Source of the DNA: Globodera rostochiensis
Taxonomy: Eukaryota; Nematoda; Chromadorea; Rhabditida; Heteroderidae
Direction: 5' to 3'
DNA length: 64,000 bases
Assembly (NCBI GenBank): GCA_018350325.1
Contig: JAEVLN010000024.1
Span: 961,248 to 1,025,247, forward strand
Part shown: piece by piece, positions 20,045 through 31,082 of the stretch
How the letters are laid out: each line of letters opens with the position of its first letter
Numbering within the stretch: position 1 is the first letter of the stretch
The notes under the pieces: model-generated
What the model was told of the DNA's origin: nothing
Database searches by the model: none
What the model saw: only the letters and a program-made list of their open reading frames with translations
Position numbers and translations under genes: made by a program

Positions 20045-21380
20045 GGAGTAGGGGTCATTACCGTCCCGCCACTACCGTCCCGGCCACTACCATCCCGCCA
20101 CTACCGTCCCGGCCACTACCATCCCGCCACTACCGTCCCGGCCACTACCATCCCGCCACTACCGTCCCGGGCCACTACCGTCCCGGCCACTACCGTCCCG
20201 GGCCACTACCGTCCCGGGCCACTACCGTCCCGGCCACTACCGTCCCGGGCCACTACCGTCCCGGGCCACTACCGTCCCGGCCACTACCGTCCCGGGCCAC
20301 TACCGTCCCGGCCACTACCGTCCCGGGCCACTACCGTCCCGGGCCACTACCGTCCCGGCCACTACCATCCCGCCACTACCGTCCCGGGCCACTACCGTCC
20401 CGGCCACTACCGTCCCGGGCCACTACCGTCCCGGCCACTACCGTCCCGGCCACTACCGTCTCGCCACTACCGTCCCGGCCACTACCATCCCGGCCACTAC
20501 CATCCCGCCACTACCGTCCCGGGCCACTACCGTCCCGGCCACTAACGTCCCGGCCACTACCGTCCCGGCCACTACCGTCCCAGTTAAAAAAGGGAATCGG
20601 GGGCGTGGAATCCGAATTTGATCTCCGTTCCGACCAATTCCGAACCCCGCACCCGAATTCGAACATTTTTCAAAAATGAAAAATTTTCCAAAAACAAGTT
20701 CGGCCTAAAAATTATTCAAAAAGCGATCATTACTTGCGCTTTCGTTGAAATCGCTTTTTTAACTGATGTTGAACAATGTCACTTTATATAAACATAAACA
20801 AAGACAAAAGGGCTGCCAGTCTGATACGCCTAACTTAGGCCTAAGCCACCCTGGGTTGGGGTTCGTTAGGCTTAGGCCTAGGCCTGAGCTTAAGCTAGCC
20901 TAAGACGTTGAGGGGATTCGAGACACATTTGGCCGTGGGAGGATTCGGGCGGGGGGGGGATTCAGACAGGAAACGGAAAAAAGCAAAAAAACTATTCAAA
21001 TGCGATTAGAAGCTTAAAAAGATGCAATCTATTTGAAATGTAATTTTATTTTATAGATCACATTTTGCGTTCAAAAAAAATTGGTTGGGACGGTAGTGGC
21101 CGGGACGGTAGTGGCCGGGACGGTAGTGGCCGGGACGGTTGTGGCCGGGACGGTAGTGGCCAGGACGGTAGTGGCCGGGACGGTAGTGGTAGTGGTCCGG
21201 GACGGTAGTGGCGGGACGGTAGTGGCCGGGACGGTAGTGGCCGGGACGGTAGTGGCGGGACGGTAGTGGCCGGGACGGTAGTGGCCGGGACGGTAGTGGC
21301 GGGACGGTAGTGGCCGGGATGGTAGTGGCCGGGACGGTAGTGGCCGGGACGGTAGTGCGCGACGGTAGTGGCCCGCTTCG
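20045..21380. mobile_element. Foldback-like element with minisatellite inverted ends
   Basis: The left end (about 20060-20585) is a head-to-tail array of CCACTACCGTCCCGG (15-16 bp, more than 30 copies). The right end (about 21085-21370) is the same array inverted (CCGGGACGGTAGTGG). The roughly 500-bp centre contains CCGAATT words and GGCTTAGGCCTA palindromes. The 10-mer TTTTTTAAGG stands just outside each end (about 20039-20046 and 21383-21393), a possible target duplication. The homologous position in the right arm (about 38390) is empty. Long inverted ends of tandem repeats are the hallmark of Drosophila Foldback/Galileo-type elements; no transposase is present. Confidence 0.75.
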
Positions 21381-21738
21381 TTTTTTAAGGGCTTAACAAT
21401 AAGCATTACGATCAAAACATGATTAAAAGTAAAATTTTATATTAAAATGAAGCGGCAATGAAAAAAATGGTAAATAATTTGTGTCCATTAAATAAAAATT
21501 ACTCCAGCAAGTAGCCAAGACGCACAAATGAGATAAATGCCACAATTGCACTAATTTTCGTATGTAGTTTCCTTCGTAATTAATTAAATTTTGCTGATTT
21601 AATATTCTGTTAGACCGCAAGACATGACGTAATCTGCAAATAAAATATTTCTTTTCTGTTTTTTCAAGTAAAAAAAAATTTGACATTTTTTTATCAAAAC
21701 TAATTTTATTTTCAAAATTAAAATTTATGATTTACTTA

Positions 21739-21908
21739 GGGTCATAAGTTTTGAGCCTCAAATTGTTTGCTGAACCAAAATTCTTTAATTTTTACATACT
21801 TGATAAGCAATGTTTAAGCTCCCAAAAAACATAGAACTGGGTCTGATCAGCCTCAAATTTTTTCAAATTCATTCAAAAATCTAGAGGCTCAAAACTTATG
21901 GCACACCC
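21739..21908. mobile_element. Mariner-like MITE (TA target)
   Basis: Inverted ends GGGTCATAAGTTTTGAGCCT and, at the right, complement GGGTGTGCCATAAGTTTTGA are flanked by TA dinucleotides (21737-21738, 21909-21910). Its interior (AAATTCTTTAATTTTTACA, CTTGATAAGCAATGTTTAAG) resembles the inside of the mariner remnant at 50900-51828, so it is probably a deletion derivative of a related mariner. The same insertion is in the right arm at 37867-38035 and is absent from the 17430-18030 copy. Confidence 0.75.
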
Positions 21909-22036
21909 TAAATATCTAATTTGACATTAAAAGAAAAAAAAGTGATTTTTTTAGATGACTAAAAACGCCATTTTGTGCATATTTTAGCATCTTTGGTGCA
22001 CATTTAGGGAATTTTATTTGTATTTATGGTGCATAT

Positions 22037-22165
22037 CAGGGATGGGTACGTGCCGAAAAAAAGCGATCGGCGATAAAACCATTTTCTAATGCGCTAGCCG
22101 TTATGCCCCAAAAAGGCGATAAATGCGATAATATCGCGCGATAGCGATAGCGATTCCCATCCCTG
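22037..22165. mobile_element. hAT-like MITE, CGATAG word family (left-arm copy)
   Basis: A 129-bp element with ends CAGGGATGGG and CCCATCCCTG and perfect target duplications GTGCATAT (22029-22036 and 22166-22173). The interior is CGATAGCGATAGCGAT-type words in both orientations. The inverted-duplication partner at 37589-37735 has the same flanks (ATATGCAC). Confidence 0.9.
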
Positions 22166-23093
22166 GTGCATATAAATTCAGTATCAGGCCTGCTGGTGTT
22201 TATTTGACAAATATGCCGTCGACTTCGCTGCCCTCCCATTGATTTTTGGTTTTGTAAATTGAGTTAATGTGAAACACCGAAAAATTAACAATAGAAAATT
22301 CGGTCGAAAGAGAAAGAAAATTTCAAATGATTAACATTCCTCGACAAATAATTTTCAAAAATTTTCCATAGAAATAGGCATTTAAAAAAGTTGTTCATTA
22401 ATGAAAAATTATATACAATTGGGTACATTATCTATTGCGTAGTTTTGATACCCATAATTTTACGGAATGTTTCAAGCAACTTTGTCTGCCAAACGTCAAA
22501 TTAAAATTTTTGAAAGCACTTTAAAAAACTTTTTTGTTAAATGAAAATGTTATTCCAACCATGTTTCATTTAAATAAAAATAAATTCGGTCGAAAGAGAA
22601 AAGAAATTTTAAATGATTATTAGAGCCGAGATTTTGAAAAGTTTTTTTGCGAACAAGGTTTTACGAGACTGCCAGAAATTTCGAAATTAGAATTAGAGCG
22701 ACTTTTTAGTCAAAATAAATCAGATATTTTGCATTTTTGAGAATAAATCCATATTTTAGGCTTGAGAAAAATGCAATATTTTAGGCACCATGAAGTGGGC
22801 ACGAATTTAAAAAAAATGAAAAAAATATTTCAGATTTTTAAAAACAAATTTTTTGTTTGATTTTAGACAGGGAGAGGGGGCGTTGAGCGCCAGAGAACGG
22901 GGGGAGGGCGCCAGGGTGGGTGTTGAAAACGGCTTTTAGAAAAAGTTTTGCAACAAATTAATTCTTTCAATGGATCGCGGCAAGAAAATTTATGGATTTT
23001 TTAGAATGAGTGTTTATTTAAAAAAAGTCGACACGACCAACAGAGGGCAGATTAAAATTACATAAACAAAATGTAAAAGTAAATTATTTTTTA

Positions 23094-24408
23094 TTAGTTC
23101 CACAATTGCTGAAGCGTTTTAAAATGTTCCGTCGTTTCATTTGTCCCATCTCTGCGATTGTTAGCCAATTCCACGGAATGTGGCGTATCGTCTATTTGGT
23201 TGCTGCGCCGCAAATGGTAAAACCTTTTTAAAAGTCGGGCAACGCGTCTTTTCAGCAACGGATGGTGTCTAAAAAATGTTTGATTTTTAGAAATTAAAAT
23301 TTATTAATAGAAAAATGAATAAAATGTTTACGTTATCACAGAGATTTCAATTGCTCCAGCAAGAATTGTGCCGATCAAAAAAAAGAATGGAAAAATCAAA
23401 TTGCGATATTCTTCCTTGGCCACATTGGTCGTAATGATTATGCACAAAATAACCAATGACAAATTGGACAAAAAAATGCATAAAAAAGTGGGATAAAGTT
23501 GTTTGGCGGTTTTCACATTTTCCAATACCTTTTTAATAAATTAACTAATATTTATAAACTAAATTGGAATTGAATTACTTGATATCGTTGTCCAATGTGA
23601 TAATTGTTTGGAGATGCTTCTTCAATTTGACTATTATATTTTCGTCGATTGTAACGCCCAATTATAATTATCATCTGCCAAAAAAATAAAATATATTTTA
23701 ATTCTTAATATTTTAATAAAATTTTTACCAAAAATTCCACAAAACTTAATACGGCAGAAAAAATTGAAGTGAGTAAATTGAATTTTGTAATTTTCCACGA
23801 GTAATCATAGGTTAGCATGTTGACAAAAGCAATGATAAACTTAAATTTTTTTAATAATTTAAAAAATTGAATTTTTTGTTAAATAATTAAATCTAAGACT
23901 TACCGTAATGCTGAACCAAGCCAAATTGAAATGAATTTTTCGGTAATTTTCATATGAATTTGTGCGTACGGTGGCCATGAATCGTTCAATGATCAGTGCA
24001 TGGCCAATCATTCGGTGATAAAATCCGTCGAAATTCATTATGTCCTAGGGATTATTAAGAATTGAGCATATGAAATGTGTTTATTTTTGCATTTATTCTG
24101 AAAGTTTTAGCGCATTAAAATCCCATCCCAAATTGCCAAACGACTTGAAGAATGATGTTTGATGTTGCAAAAACATTATTGTTGGAAATTAATTTGGGGA
24201 TAAGCATCGCTGATCGGCCCAACACAAACAACACGACGGCCATACTCTGAGTGATCAGAATGCATTTCAGATTTGGATGCAACAGTTTGGTGGGCCCAAT
24301 CACGGCCAAGTTCAGACAAGCAATGGCCAACACGACAATGTTGATGACCAATTCGATCGAATAAAATGTGTAGGCAAAAAGGACGAGAGTGCCGGACGGA
24401 GATGCCAT
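23094..24408 (-). CDS. Sre-like seven-transmembrane chemoreceptor (6 exons)
   Basis: Exons 24408-24145, 24044-23904, 23839-23729, 23674-23579, 23528-23332 and 23268-23094 join in consistent phase to 327 residues, a usual length for Sre receptors. Support for the family: LLHPNLKCILI in TM2, LIIERFMATVRTNSYENYR at the TM3/loop boundary (ER..AT..YE signature), and GQRYQ joined to VLENVKTAKQLYP before TM5-6 (family RYQ..EN). Hydrophobic helices alternate with basic loops; the C-terminal tail is charged. It should be a plasma-membrane receptor on sensory cilia. The weak point is the first donor (AA/GTCGTT, 24144): the exon otherwise runs into a stop at about 24110, so if this donor is not used the gene is damaged. 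A second Met two codons upstream (24414) could also start it. Confidence 0.75.
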
Positions 24409-24429
24409 TTTCAAATAAATAAATTGAAA

Positions 24430-25220
24430 AAATTAACAATGTAAATCTAATATGATAACAAAAATTATATTGAAAGGAAAAAAATTATTGGGGTTTATTC
24501 ATTCGTAAGGCTTTATCCTCATTTTTATACGCTTTCATATTTCTGTGTGAATGATTGTTTCATGTTGGACCTAAGCAGACACAAATTATATTACTTTAAG
24601 CCAACGGGCAAAATGATTGGGGTGAATGTCAGTTTCTTTCGCACTTTACTCGTTATTCAATTTTAGACAAATTTAATTTAGGTTATTTGCTCAAAACTTA
24701 ATGTTACGATTATTGAGTTAATAATACGTTCAATTGCCATTGTAAAATTAAAAAGCGTTGATGCTAATGTAAAATGCTTCAACAAGAATCTGCGTTTTGA
24801 ATTGTGATTTTGGAATTTAATCGCTGAAAATAGTCATAATTTCGATTGTCCTAATGTATGAGAAAATTAAATTATTGAGTTTCTTTATGATGGACAAAGA
24901 ACTGCTCACAAGTCGGACTTATAATAACATTCGTCAACCTAAACAGATTAGGTCAAACATAATACCAAATAAAAGCGCTGTCGATGAGTAGAAGTTATAT
25001 TCAAGCTAAAGCTTTGCGATTGGACAATGTGTAAATAAGTTGTATCAAACAAGCCAAAAAAAAAGACCACTTTTCGTGGCTTTCTGGCCATAACTTTTTT
25101 AAGCATTCTCCAATCGCAAAGCGTACGATTTTTTCAATATCCGGCATCCGGACGCAATTTTTGGCATTAAATTCAATAAATTTATCAAAAATTAAATTGC
25201 CCTTTTCCATTTTCCATCGG
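24430..25220. other. Intergenic, no recognisable gene
   Basis: AT-rich. A minus-strand open frame at 25246-25001 overlaps the 3' end of the secreted-protein gene and includes a palindrome-like stretch (GGCCATAAC, AAAGACCACTTTTCG) related to the foldback repeat at 26680-26931. It is judged non-coding. Confidence 0.4.
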
Positions 25221-27722
25221 TCATTCTGCTTCATCTCGTCCTGCATTTATCCATGCTTCATCACGACCAGTTTGCGCAGTTGCCGGTTGTGCATTTGTGT
25301 ACTGTAAGCGAAAATATTCAGGATCACTTATAATCCTGACGTGGTTGTTGATTCATGGTAAATTACCAATCATAGGGGTACTACTTTAGGCAAGAAAAAT
25401 TGCAAAATGGGAAAAAGCACAAAATTCTATGAAGATTTGATAAAAAAAAATTCAATGTTATTGTAAAAAATTCGGGATAGGTGTGTTAAAACGACGAAAT
25501 TTCCGACTAAAACATGTTTTTCGTGCATAACACGCCAAAACAAAACGGCATAAAAAATAGGTAAAAATCTTAACACTATTTATCACAATATGTTCATTTT
25601 TACCTGTTGAGACAAACTATTCAGCACATTCCCAATGATACCCTCAGGTATTTTGATCGGTTGACGATGTAGCACAATGAGCTGCTCATTTATTCTTGCC
25701 GCCTGATTTTATGATGAGCGTATGTCAACGCCTCCATTCGTGAGACCATTGATCAATAGGGAACTGATTTTAAGTGTTAACCCCCAGGGTAAAAATAATT
25801 TGTGTTGGCAAAATATTCGATCGCAATTTATGAAAAAGTCTCTTAGCCCAAATCAGTACAAAAAAACGATATTAACAAATAAGGTTAGTTCACGGTCAGT
25901 TAACCGAACCGAAACCGAAAGCCAGCTTTTTTGGCCCAAAAACCAAAACCGAAAACCGGGGGTCGTAAAACCGGCCTAATCGAAAACCGGGGGTACCTGT
26001 TTATCGGTTTAAAAAATACACCCCTAATTCCTAAAAAGCTTATAAAAATTGTCGTATTTTTAAATTTTAGTAGCAAATCTCTTAACAAATTGAGTCAAAA
26101 TTAAAATTTTTTGACGGAATTTTTTAAGAAAATTGCTAAAAATTATTAATTTTGCTAAACAAAAGAGCAGCCCTCTTTCCAAAATTTTGCTAAAATTTTT
26201 TACATCGTTAATTTTGAGGCCGGCACGTATTTTGGGGTTTGTTTTGGGCGAAGGGTGTATGGAAAAATCATTTAGGTGGTGCATTTTCCCTTTATTTGCG
26301 GAGAGATTTATTTGTAACCAAAATTAAAAATACGGATTTTAAATTTTAGGAATGGGAGAGGTCCGCACCGGAATTTTAGAATTTAACGAAATTTGTTTTA
26401 TTCGATCAGCTCTGCTCCTAAGAAATTAAGTAAAAATTCAAAATTTTATCGGCGGCACCGCCGAACCATCCCTCCCCGCGTTCAAAAATTTATTAGCGAT
26501 GGTCGTAATTTTCTGTTTTTTTTTTTTGCCACATTTTTGAACTGTGTAAATTTCTTAGTTTTTGAGGCAAAAATGGGAAATTTTTGGTGTAAATCTTTAA
26601 TGAAATAGAGTCAAAATTTTCTCGGCGGCGCCTATTGGCACCGCCGACCCACCCACCTCCCACGATTTTTTTTGTTAATGAAACTAACCACATCAAACAA
26701 TTTTAGTATTATTCCAAAGCTTAGGAGGAAGAGAAGCTATTAGCAAGCAAAAGCTAAGCGATTGGCCAGTCTCAAAAAAGTTATGGCCAATTGTGGCCAA
26801 AAAAAGCGTTTTCTGGCCATAACTTTCTTGAGATTTGGCCAATCACTTAGCTTTTGCTTGCTAATAGCTTCTCCTCCTCCTAAGCTTTCGAATAATACTA
26901 AAATTGTTTGATGTGGTTAGCTTTAAAAGAAGTTATAACAAAAAAACTTTCGAAAAGCGCCCCATTTGCAGTTTTTACGAAACGCCCATGCTTGCAGTTT
27001 TTACGAAACGACCTAGCACCTATTTTCTGGACGGTGATCTGAGCGCGTGATTAGGAAGGGGAGGGTCCCCACCACCGGCCAATCTTTTTAACGATATTTG
27101 TTTTAAAAAAATTGGTTCAAGATTTACCAATTTGAAAATCAAAAGGGTCCCTCTGATAATTTGACAAAAAACCGGTTTCGGTTTTCGGTTAACCGGGTGT
27201 CGGCCAACAACCGAACCCGAGGGTCGCAAAACCGGCCTAACCGAAAACCGGGGGTACCGGTTTAAAACCGACCGTGAACAAATGAACAAAAAAACATATT
27301 AATAAATTAAAAATTCTAAAAAAACTTCGCCCACTAAACAATCGTAATCGTAAATATCGTAATTTTGGCAATATCGTGTGTGTTATTTTTAGGAGACGAT
27401 ATCGACATGCCTGCTAGACACGGCCCTGGTCTCGGGTAAACCAAACATAAGATTGACTTTTCGCGAAAATGTTTTTAGAAAATATTTTAAGTAAGTGCTT
27501 TCCCCCCCCCCCCCAAATTGACTTTTTGGCTTGCTCCTCCTCCCAAAACCAGAGGGGCCGGGTTTTAAATAAAAATGCTTCATTTACCTGTTGAGCACTA
27601 GGCTTCCCCACATCAAAAGTGTTATCCGCATGTTTTTGCTCCCTAGAAATGGTGCCACCACCAATGGCAATGCCAATCAAAGTCATGAGAAAGTTTAGCA
27701 GAAAAAGCTTGTAAAATAACAT
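25221..27722 (-). CDS. Small secreted protein gene split by a transposon-filled intron (3 exons)
   Basis: Exons 27722-27588, 25702-25604 and 25301-25221 are all phase 0 with good GT-AG borders and encode 104 residues. Exon 1 gives a signal peptide (MLFYKLFLLNFLMTLIGIAI) and the mature start GGGTISREQKHADN. Exons 1 and 2 both end in a QQ codon pair at the donor (CAACAG/GTAAA). Exon 2 reads LIVLHRQPIKIPEGIIGNVL. Exon 3 ends GRDEAWINAGRDEAE and a stop. No cysteines and no known domain. Intron 1 (about 1.9 kb) contains an AACCGG-word element and a foldback repeat. The model rests on phase and open-frame agreement only; further exons inside the large intron cannot be excluded. Confidence 0.6.
25889..27278. 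mobile_element. AACCGG-word element in the secreted-protein intron
   Basis: The ends are GTTCACGGTC (25889-) and GACCGTGAAC (to 27278), followed inward by dense AACCGAAAACCGG(GGGT) words in inverted orientation (25900-26000 and 27170-27270). Inside are two copies of the palindromic dispersed repeat and the foldback repeat at 26680-26931. No convincing target duplication. Confidence 0.6.
26680..26931. repeat. Foldback palindrome
   Basis: A long near-perfect inverted repeat: ACTAACCACATCAAACAATT near 26680 pairs with AATTGTTTGATGTGGTTAG near 26913. The inner parts (AGCAAGCAAAAGCTAAGCGA / TCACTTAGCTTTTGCTTGCT; AAAGTTATGGCCA / TGGCCATAACTTT) continue the pairing almost to the centre. It would fold into one hairpin. 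Confidence 0.75.
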
Positions 27723-28040
27723 GTTTATCTGTAAAAATAATATATTATTCAATGCTTGAAACGCTATTCTTTGTAAAACTTTAGACAAATGATTATAAAT
27801 TTGAATTAAAGAAGCAATAATACAATCAAAAAAATCAATGTAACTCAAATAAAGCATATGCCCATTGGTTAGATAAAAATGCAAATAGCGTGAAAAGACA
27901 AAAATTGCATTGCTCCAATTTTGATTGCATTTTGATCGTTGTTGTTCCAATAAATTTTCGATAACATCTTTGAGAGATTGGAGTGGGCCAAGTTTTGGAC
28001 AAAAGATGCTGACATGGAAAAAATTTAAAAAACAAAACAG

Positions 28041-30215
28041 GTGAAGAGCAGACGAAAGAAGAACCCGAATGTAATATTTCGGGACTCGTGGAATTTGATT
28101 ACCGGTCCGCTGGCTTCAATGGTGCCAATGTTCGGCTTAGACGTCCAAGACAAACCTTTTTTTCCACATCTGGCAAATAGACCAGAAAATTACAGAAGAG
28201 AAATTTATCCATCAAAATCGGACTATTTGGCTGATGGAATGATGTCTGGAAGGCGAAAGGAATTCGACAGATGGTTTGAGTTGAATCAAAATCAGCCGTT
28301 CCTACTTGACGAATCATTGGCCAGGTACATCATGATAAACAATTACAAAGTATTTTTTCCAACTTTTAGCTACTGTAAAAATGATGTCGACATTTTATTA
28401 TCGGGACTTATTGCCTTCAGAGCCGAGTTTCTCGAAATGACAAAACGCCTGGCTGGGTCAAATGGAAAAGCGGATCGGGCCGCTTACAAAACACCGCACA
28501 ACGGGGTTGAAAATACATGGGTGCGTTTGGCACGCATGCTGTCGATGTTATCCGGACGAAGAAATGGTTATGCCGTGCGGTAAGACTGCAGGACGAATTC
28601 GTGAGCGAAATAAGCAACGGATGGACTTTATTCTGTCAAATGTGCCAAATGTTGAAATTTTTTGGGAATGCGACATTCGAGAGATGCTGAGACGAACAGG
28701 CAAATGAAAGAAAAGTTTGATGATACACAGGTGACGGCGGGCCAATAAACATCCGAGGATGTTTTATGGGTGGAAGGGCTGGCGCTTTGAAACTTTTTCA
28801 TGCGGCTGCTCCGGACGAGAAAATCAGCTACTACGACTTCACCAGCCTTTACCCATTCATAAAGTTTATAGACAATAATTAAATATGTAATAATATCAAA
28901 AACACAGAGTTATGTGATGCATTATCGGTTGGACACCCCACTCTTCATGTTTTGTGTGAAAATGTTGATTGGCACCGTCCGGAGGACAACCCTTATCCGC
29001 TTGCCATTCTCAAAGTTTTCGTGATACCGCCTCGTCAAATTGATGTTCCAGTCCTACCGGTCAAAGTGGATGATAGACTCTGCTTCCCACTTTGCATGGC
29101 ATGCTGCAAAAAATTCCCAAATGGAGCGGTTATGGACTCGTACAGTTGTTCTCACAACGACAGACAACGGGGATGGATTAGTACTTGGACTTCATTAGAA
29201 TTTAATCTGCATGCGTCGGGGTTTGATGATCAAATTCTCGGAAACTTTGAAGCGAAGAACAATTTATTGCTGAATGTTGGGAGCAATTTAATATTAAAGT
29301 TGACCGGCAAAAGATGATCCCTAACAAAGGAAAAAGAGCACTTGCAAAGTTGGGAGTAAACAATCTATGTAAGTTTTTCAATCAAAAATGTTATGTACAC
29401 TTTGAATGCAGGGGGTCGGTTTTCACTTTGCAATTTTGGACTTTCGCAAACGTTGATTACGGACAACCCATCGGAGCTCGGAGCCTTTCTCGATAACGGA
29501 AAAATCGAAGTGACTGGTCTGGACATTCTAACACCTGAAAGGATTTTGATAAGTTATCATCAAAAGAAAGACTGGGTAGAGGAGCATCCGTGCTCCAATC
29601 TTGTTATATCACTTTTCACAACATCTGCCGCCCGATTGCACTTGCTCAAATCAATGCAGAAAGTCGTTCGAACGCCAGGATGTCAACTTTTATACACAGG
29701 TGAATATATTTAAACTTTGACGAAATAATATTCTTTTTAAGACATGATGCCATCCCGCTGAAGTTGGGGGTTCATTTAGGTTAATTCACAGATGAATTTC
29801 CTAAGGTTAAAAACCTTTAAATATTTAAAAAAGCAAAAATTAAATTTTAGCATACAATTTTGGAATTTGTAAGCGGAGGCTCGAAACAATATGGACTAAA
29901 GCTGCGAAGAAACGATTCGACGAGCGACGATGAATTTGAACATGTTCTCAAAGTGCGAGGGAAACGCTGAATCACGATGTGACTCAAAATCAGGGGCTTA
30001 GATTTGAAACATTCAAGGAAAGAGTCCTACAATTTGCACGATCCGGAAAAACCGATTTCATTAAAGTTATGTACCCAAATTTCCTTCGTCCTACTGTAAA
30101 AGATGGATCTGTCATTTCCGCCCCTCTTCAAAAGATTTATAAGCCCTATGTGGGCAAAGGGATTGTTTGCTCCCGCACCTTCCGCGTTTTCGATTTTGGA
30201 CACATTGGTTCATAA
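28041..30215 (+). pseudogene. Protein-primed-type family B DNA polymerase (DNA_pol_B_2), inactivated copy 2
   Basis: Unlike copy 1 it includes exonuclease-domain sequence: RDSWNLITGPLASMVPMFGL, then PENYRREIYPSKSDYL and the exo III motif YCKNDVDIL (28370-28400). The region between exonuclease and palm is partly deleted (frame change at about 28500). Palm motif A reads YYDFTSLYPFIKF (about 28825-28865). The SLFTTSAARLHLL helix (29605-29650) leads to motif C at about 29690-29760: LLYT, an intron of about 45 bp, then a one-base frame disruption within the D-T-D codons, before the open stretch PLKLGVHLG. SGGSKQYGLKL (29873-29920) and a C-terminal segment to 30215 complete it. Frameshifts and a stop near 29968 make it a pseudogene. 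No other Polinton-type gene is adjacent. Confidence 0.8.
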
Positions 30216-30369
30216 TAGTGTATCGTTTATTTAATAAATTGAAGTTGACATTTTAAAAAAATTAGTGCGTAGAAGTGATCGATTTTGGGTGGAAAAAAAC
30301 AAAATTAAGAATTGAAAGATACAATTATAGAAAAATGAACAATCGGAAGATACAAATTTGTTGAAAAAC

Positions 30370-30882
30370 TTACCATATAGAGTAGGATGAGGAATTGTCA
30401 CTTGTCTGGCTGCATTCCGCACGTCCGCCTTCTTCGGTATCATCACGATTGTTGTTATTGCGGACTGCGGAAAACACATTTCCAAGCCAGTCCGGCAATT
30501 TCATCTCTTCACCCTCAATTTTGCACAGTTCGAGGGGATAGAATCGGTCCTCTTGTCCCTCCGGAAAGCGCTCGACGACACAATGTAGGAATGGATGGAG
30601 CAGCTTAATTCTATGGCGGACATAGAAGTGAGCCGCCACGTTGACGTTAAACGGCCGCCCCAAGCGACCGTAAGCCATTGACGTTGCTGCTCCTTGTGAT
30701 GTAATGCCGCCAAATGTGAATGTTTTGGTGTACCCATTCCGATCTTTGTATGTTGTTTGCACGCGTCGTCCGTTTAATGCTTGAACCACACGGTCACGGT
30801 CCAAAGGGTGATTGAGACGATCACGAAGCTCGGACATACGACAATTTAAAAGTTGAGAGCATTTTTCAGTAAGAAGAACCAT
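30370..30882 (-). pseudogene. Isolated PAZ-domain exon of an Argonaute-like gene
   Basis: A 170-codon open frame contains a good PAZ domain (the RNA 3'-end binding module of Argonautes): GRRVQTTYKDRNGYTKTFTF, GGITSQGAATSMAYG, VNVAAHFYVRHRIKLLHPFL and then DRFYPLELCKIEGEE. The frame starts after a plausible acceptor (TTCTAG at about 30884-30889) and ends at a perfect donor (ATG/GTAAGT, about 30370), so it looks like one internal exon. No N-terminal, MID or PIWI exon was found on either side: downstream lies the oppositely oriented polymerase pseudogene. It may be a host gene fragment carried by a mobile element, or the last survivor of a deleted gene. It is also open enough to make a truncated protein. 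Confidence 0.75.
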
Positions 30883-31028
30883 TCTAGAAGCTGAATTTTA
30901 AAAAAAATTAAGCAATGGAAGTGGTCAATTTACAGAGGAAAAATGCAAAATTAGGAGTCAAAGATGCAAATGAAAAATTTTGCATAAATATCAAACTAGC
31001 TTGATAAACAAAAAAGGTCACGGATCAG

Positions 31029-31036
31029 TATAAAAG
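31029..31036 (+). promoter_or_regulatory. TATA box
   Basis: TATAAAAG, 47 bp before the ATG at 31083, with no ATG between. Confidence 0.5.
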
Positions 31037-31082
31037 TAAAGCCAAAATCAGAATACTCCTCATTCTTTCTCAAAATCCAAAA

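Larger units (their letters stand above)
18069..22600. repeat. Left arm of inverted segmental duplication
   Basis: This arm matches 37090-39989 in inverted orientation, including a whole receptor gene, its upstream sequence, and two transposon insertions with their target sites. The inner breakpoint lies at ATACGGTAAG (18069-18078 here; CTTACCGTAT at about 39983-39992 there). Two insertions are private to this arm: one in receptor intron 3 (18850-19232) and the foldback-like element (about 20045-21380). Confidence 0.85.

Noticed and set aside
20014..20679. 221-codon ORF of ATTVPATTV-type repeats
   Set aside because: It is a translation of the CCACTACCGTCCCGG minisatellite; the inverted array at 21071-21415 gives the same peptide, and no start context or splice support exists.
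21423..21686. 87-codon ORF conserved in both duplication arms (also 38060-38341)
   Set aside because: The arms are near-identical, so conservation of the frame is not independent evidence; sequence looks like AT-rich intergenic DNA.
25001..25246. 81-codon minus-strand ORF downstream of the Sre gene
   Set aside because: It overlaps the last exon of the secreted-protein gene in another frame and continues into a repeat also present at 26.7-26.9 kb.
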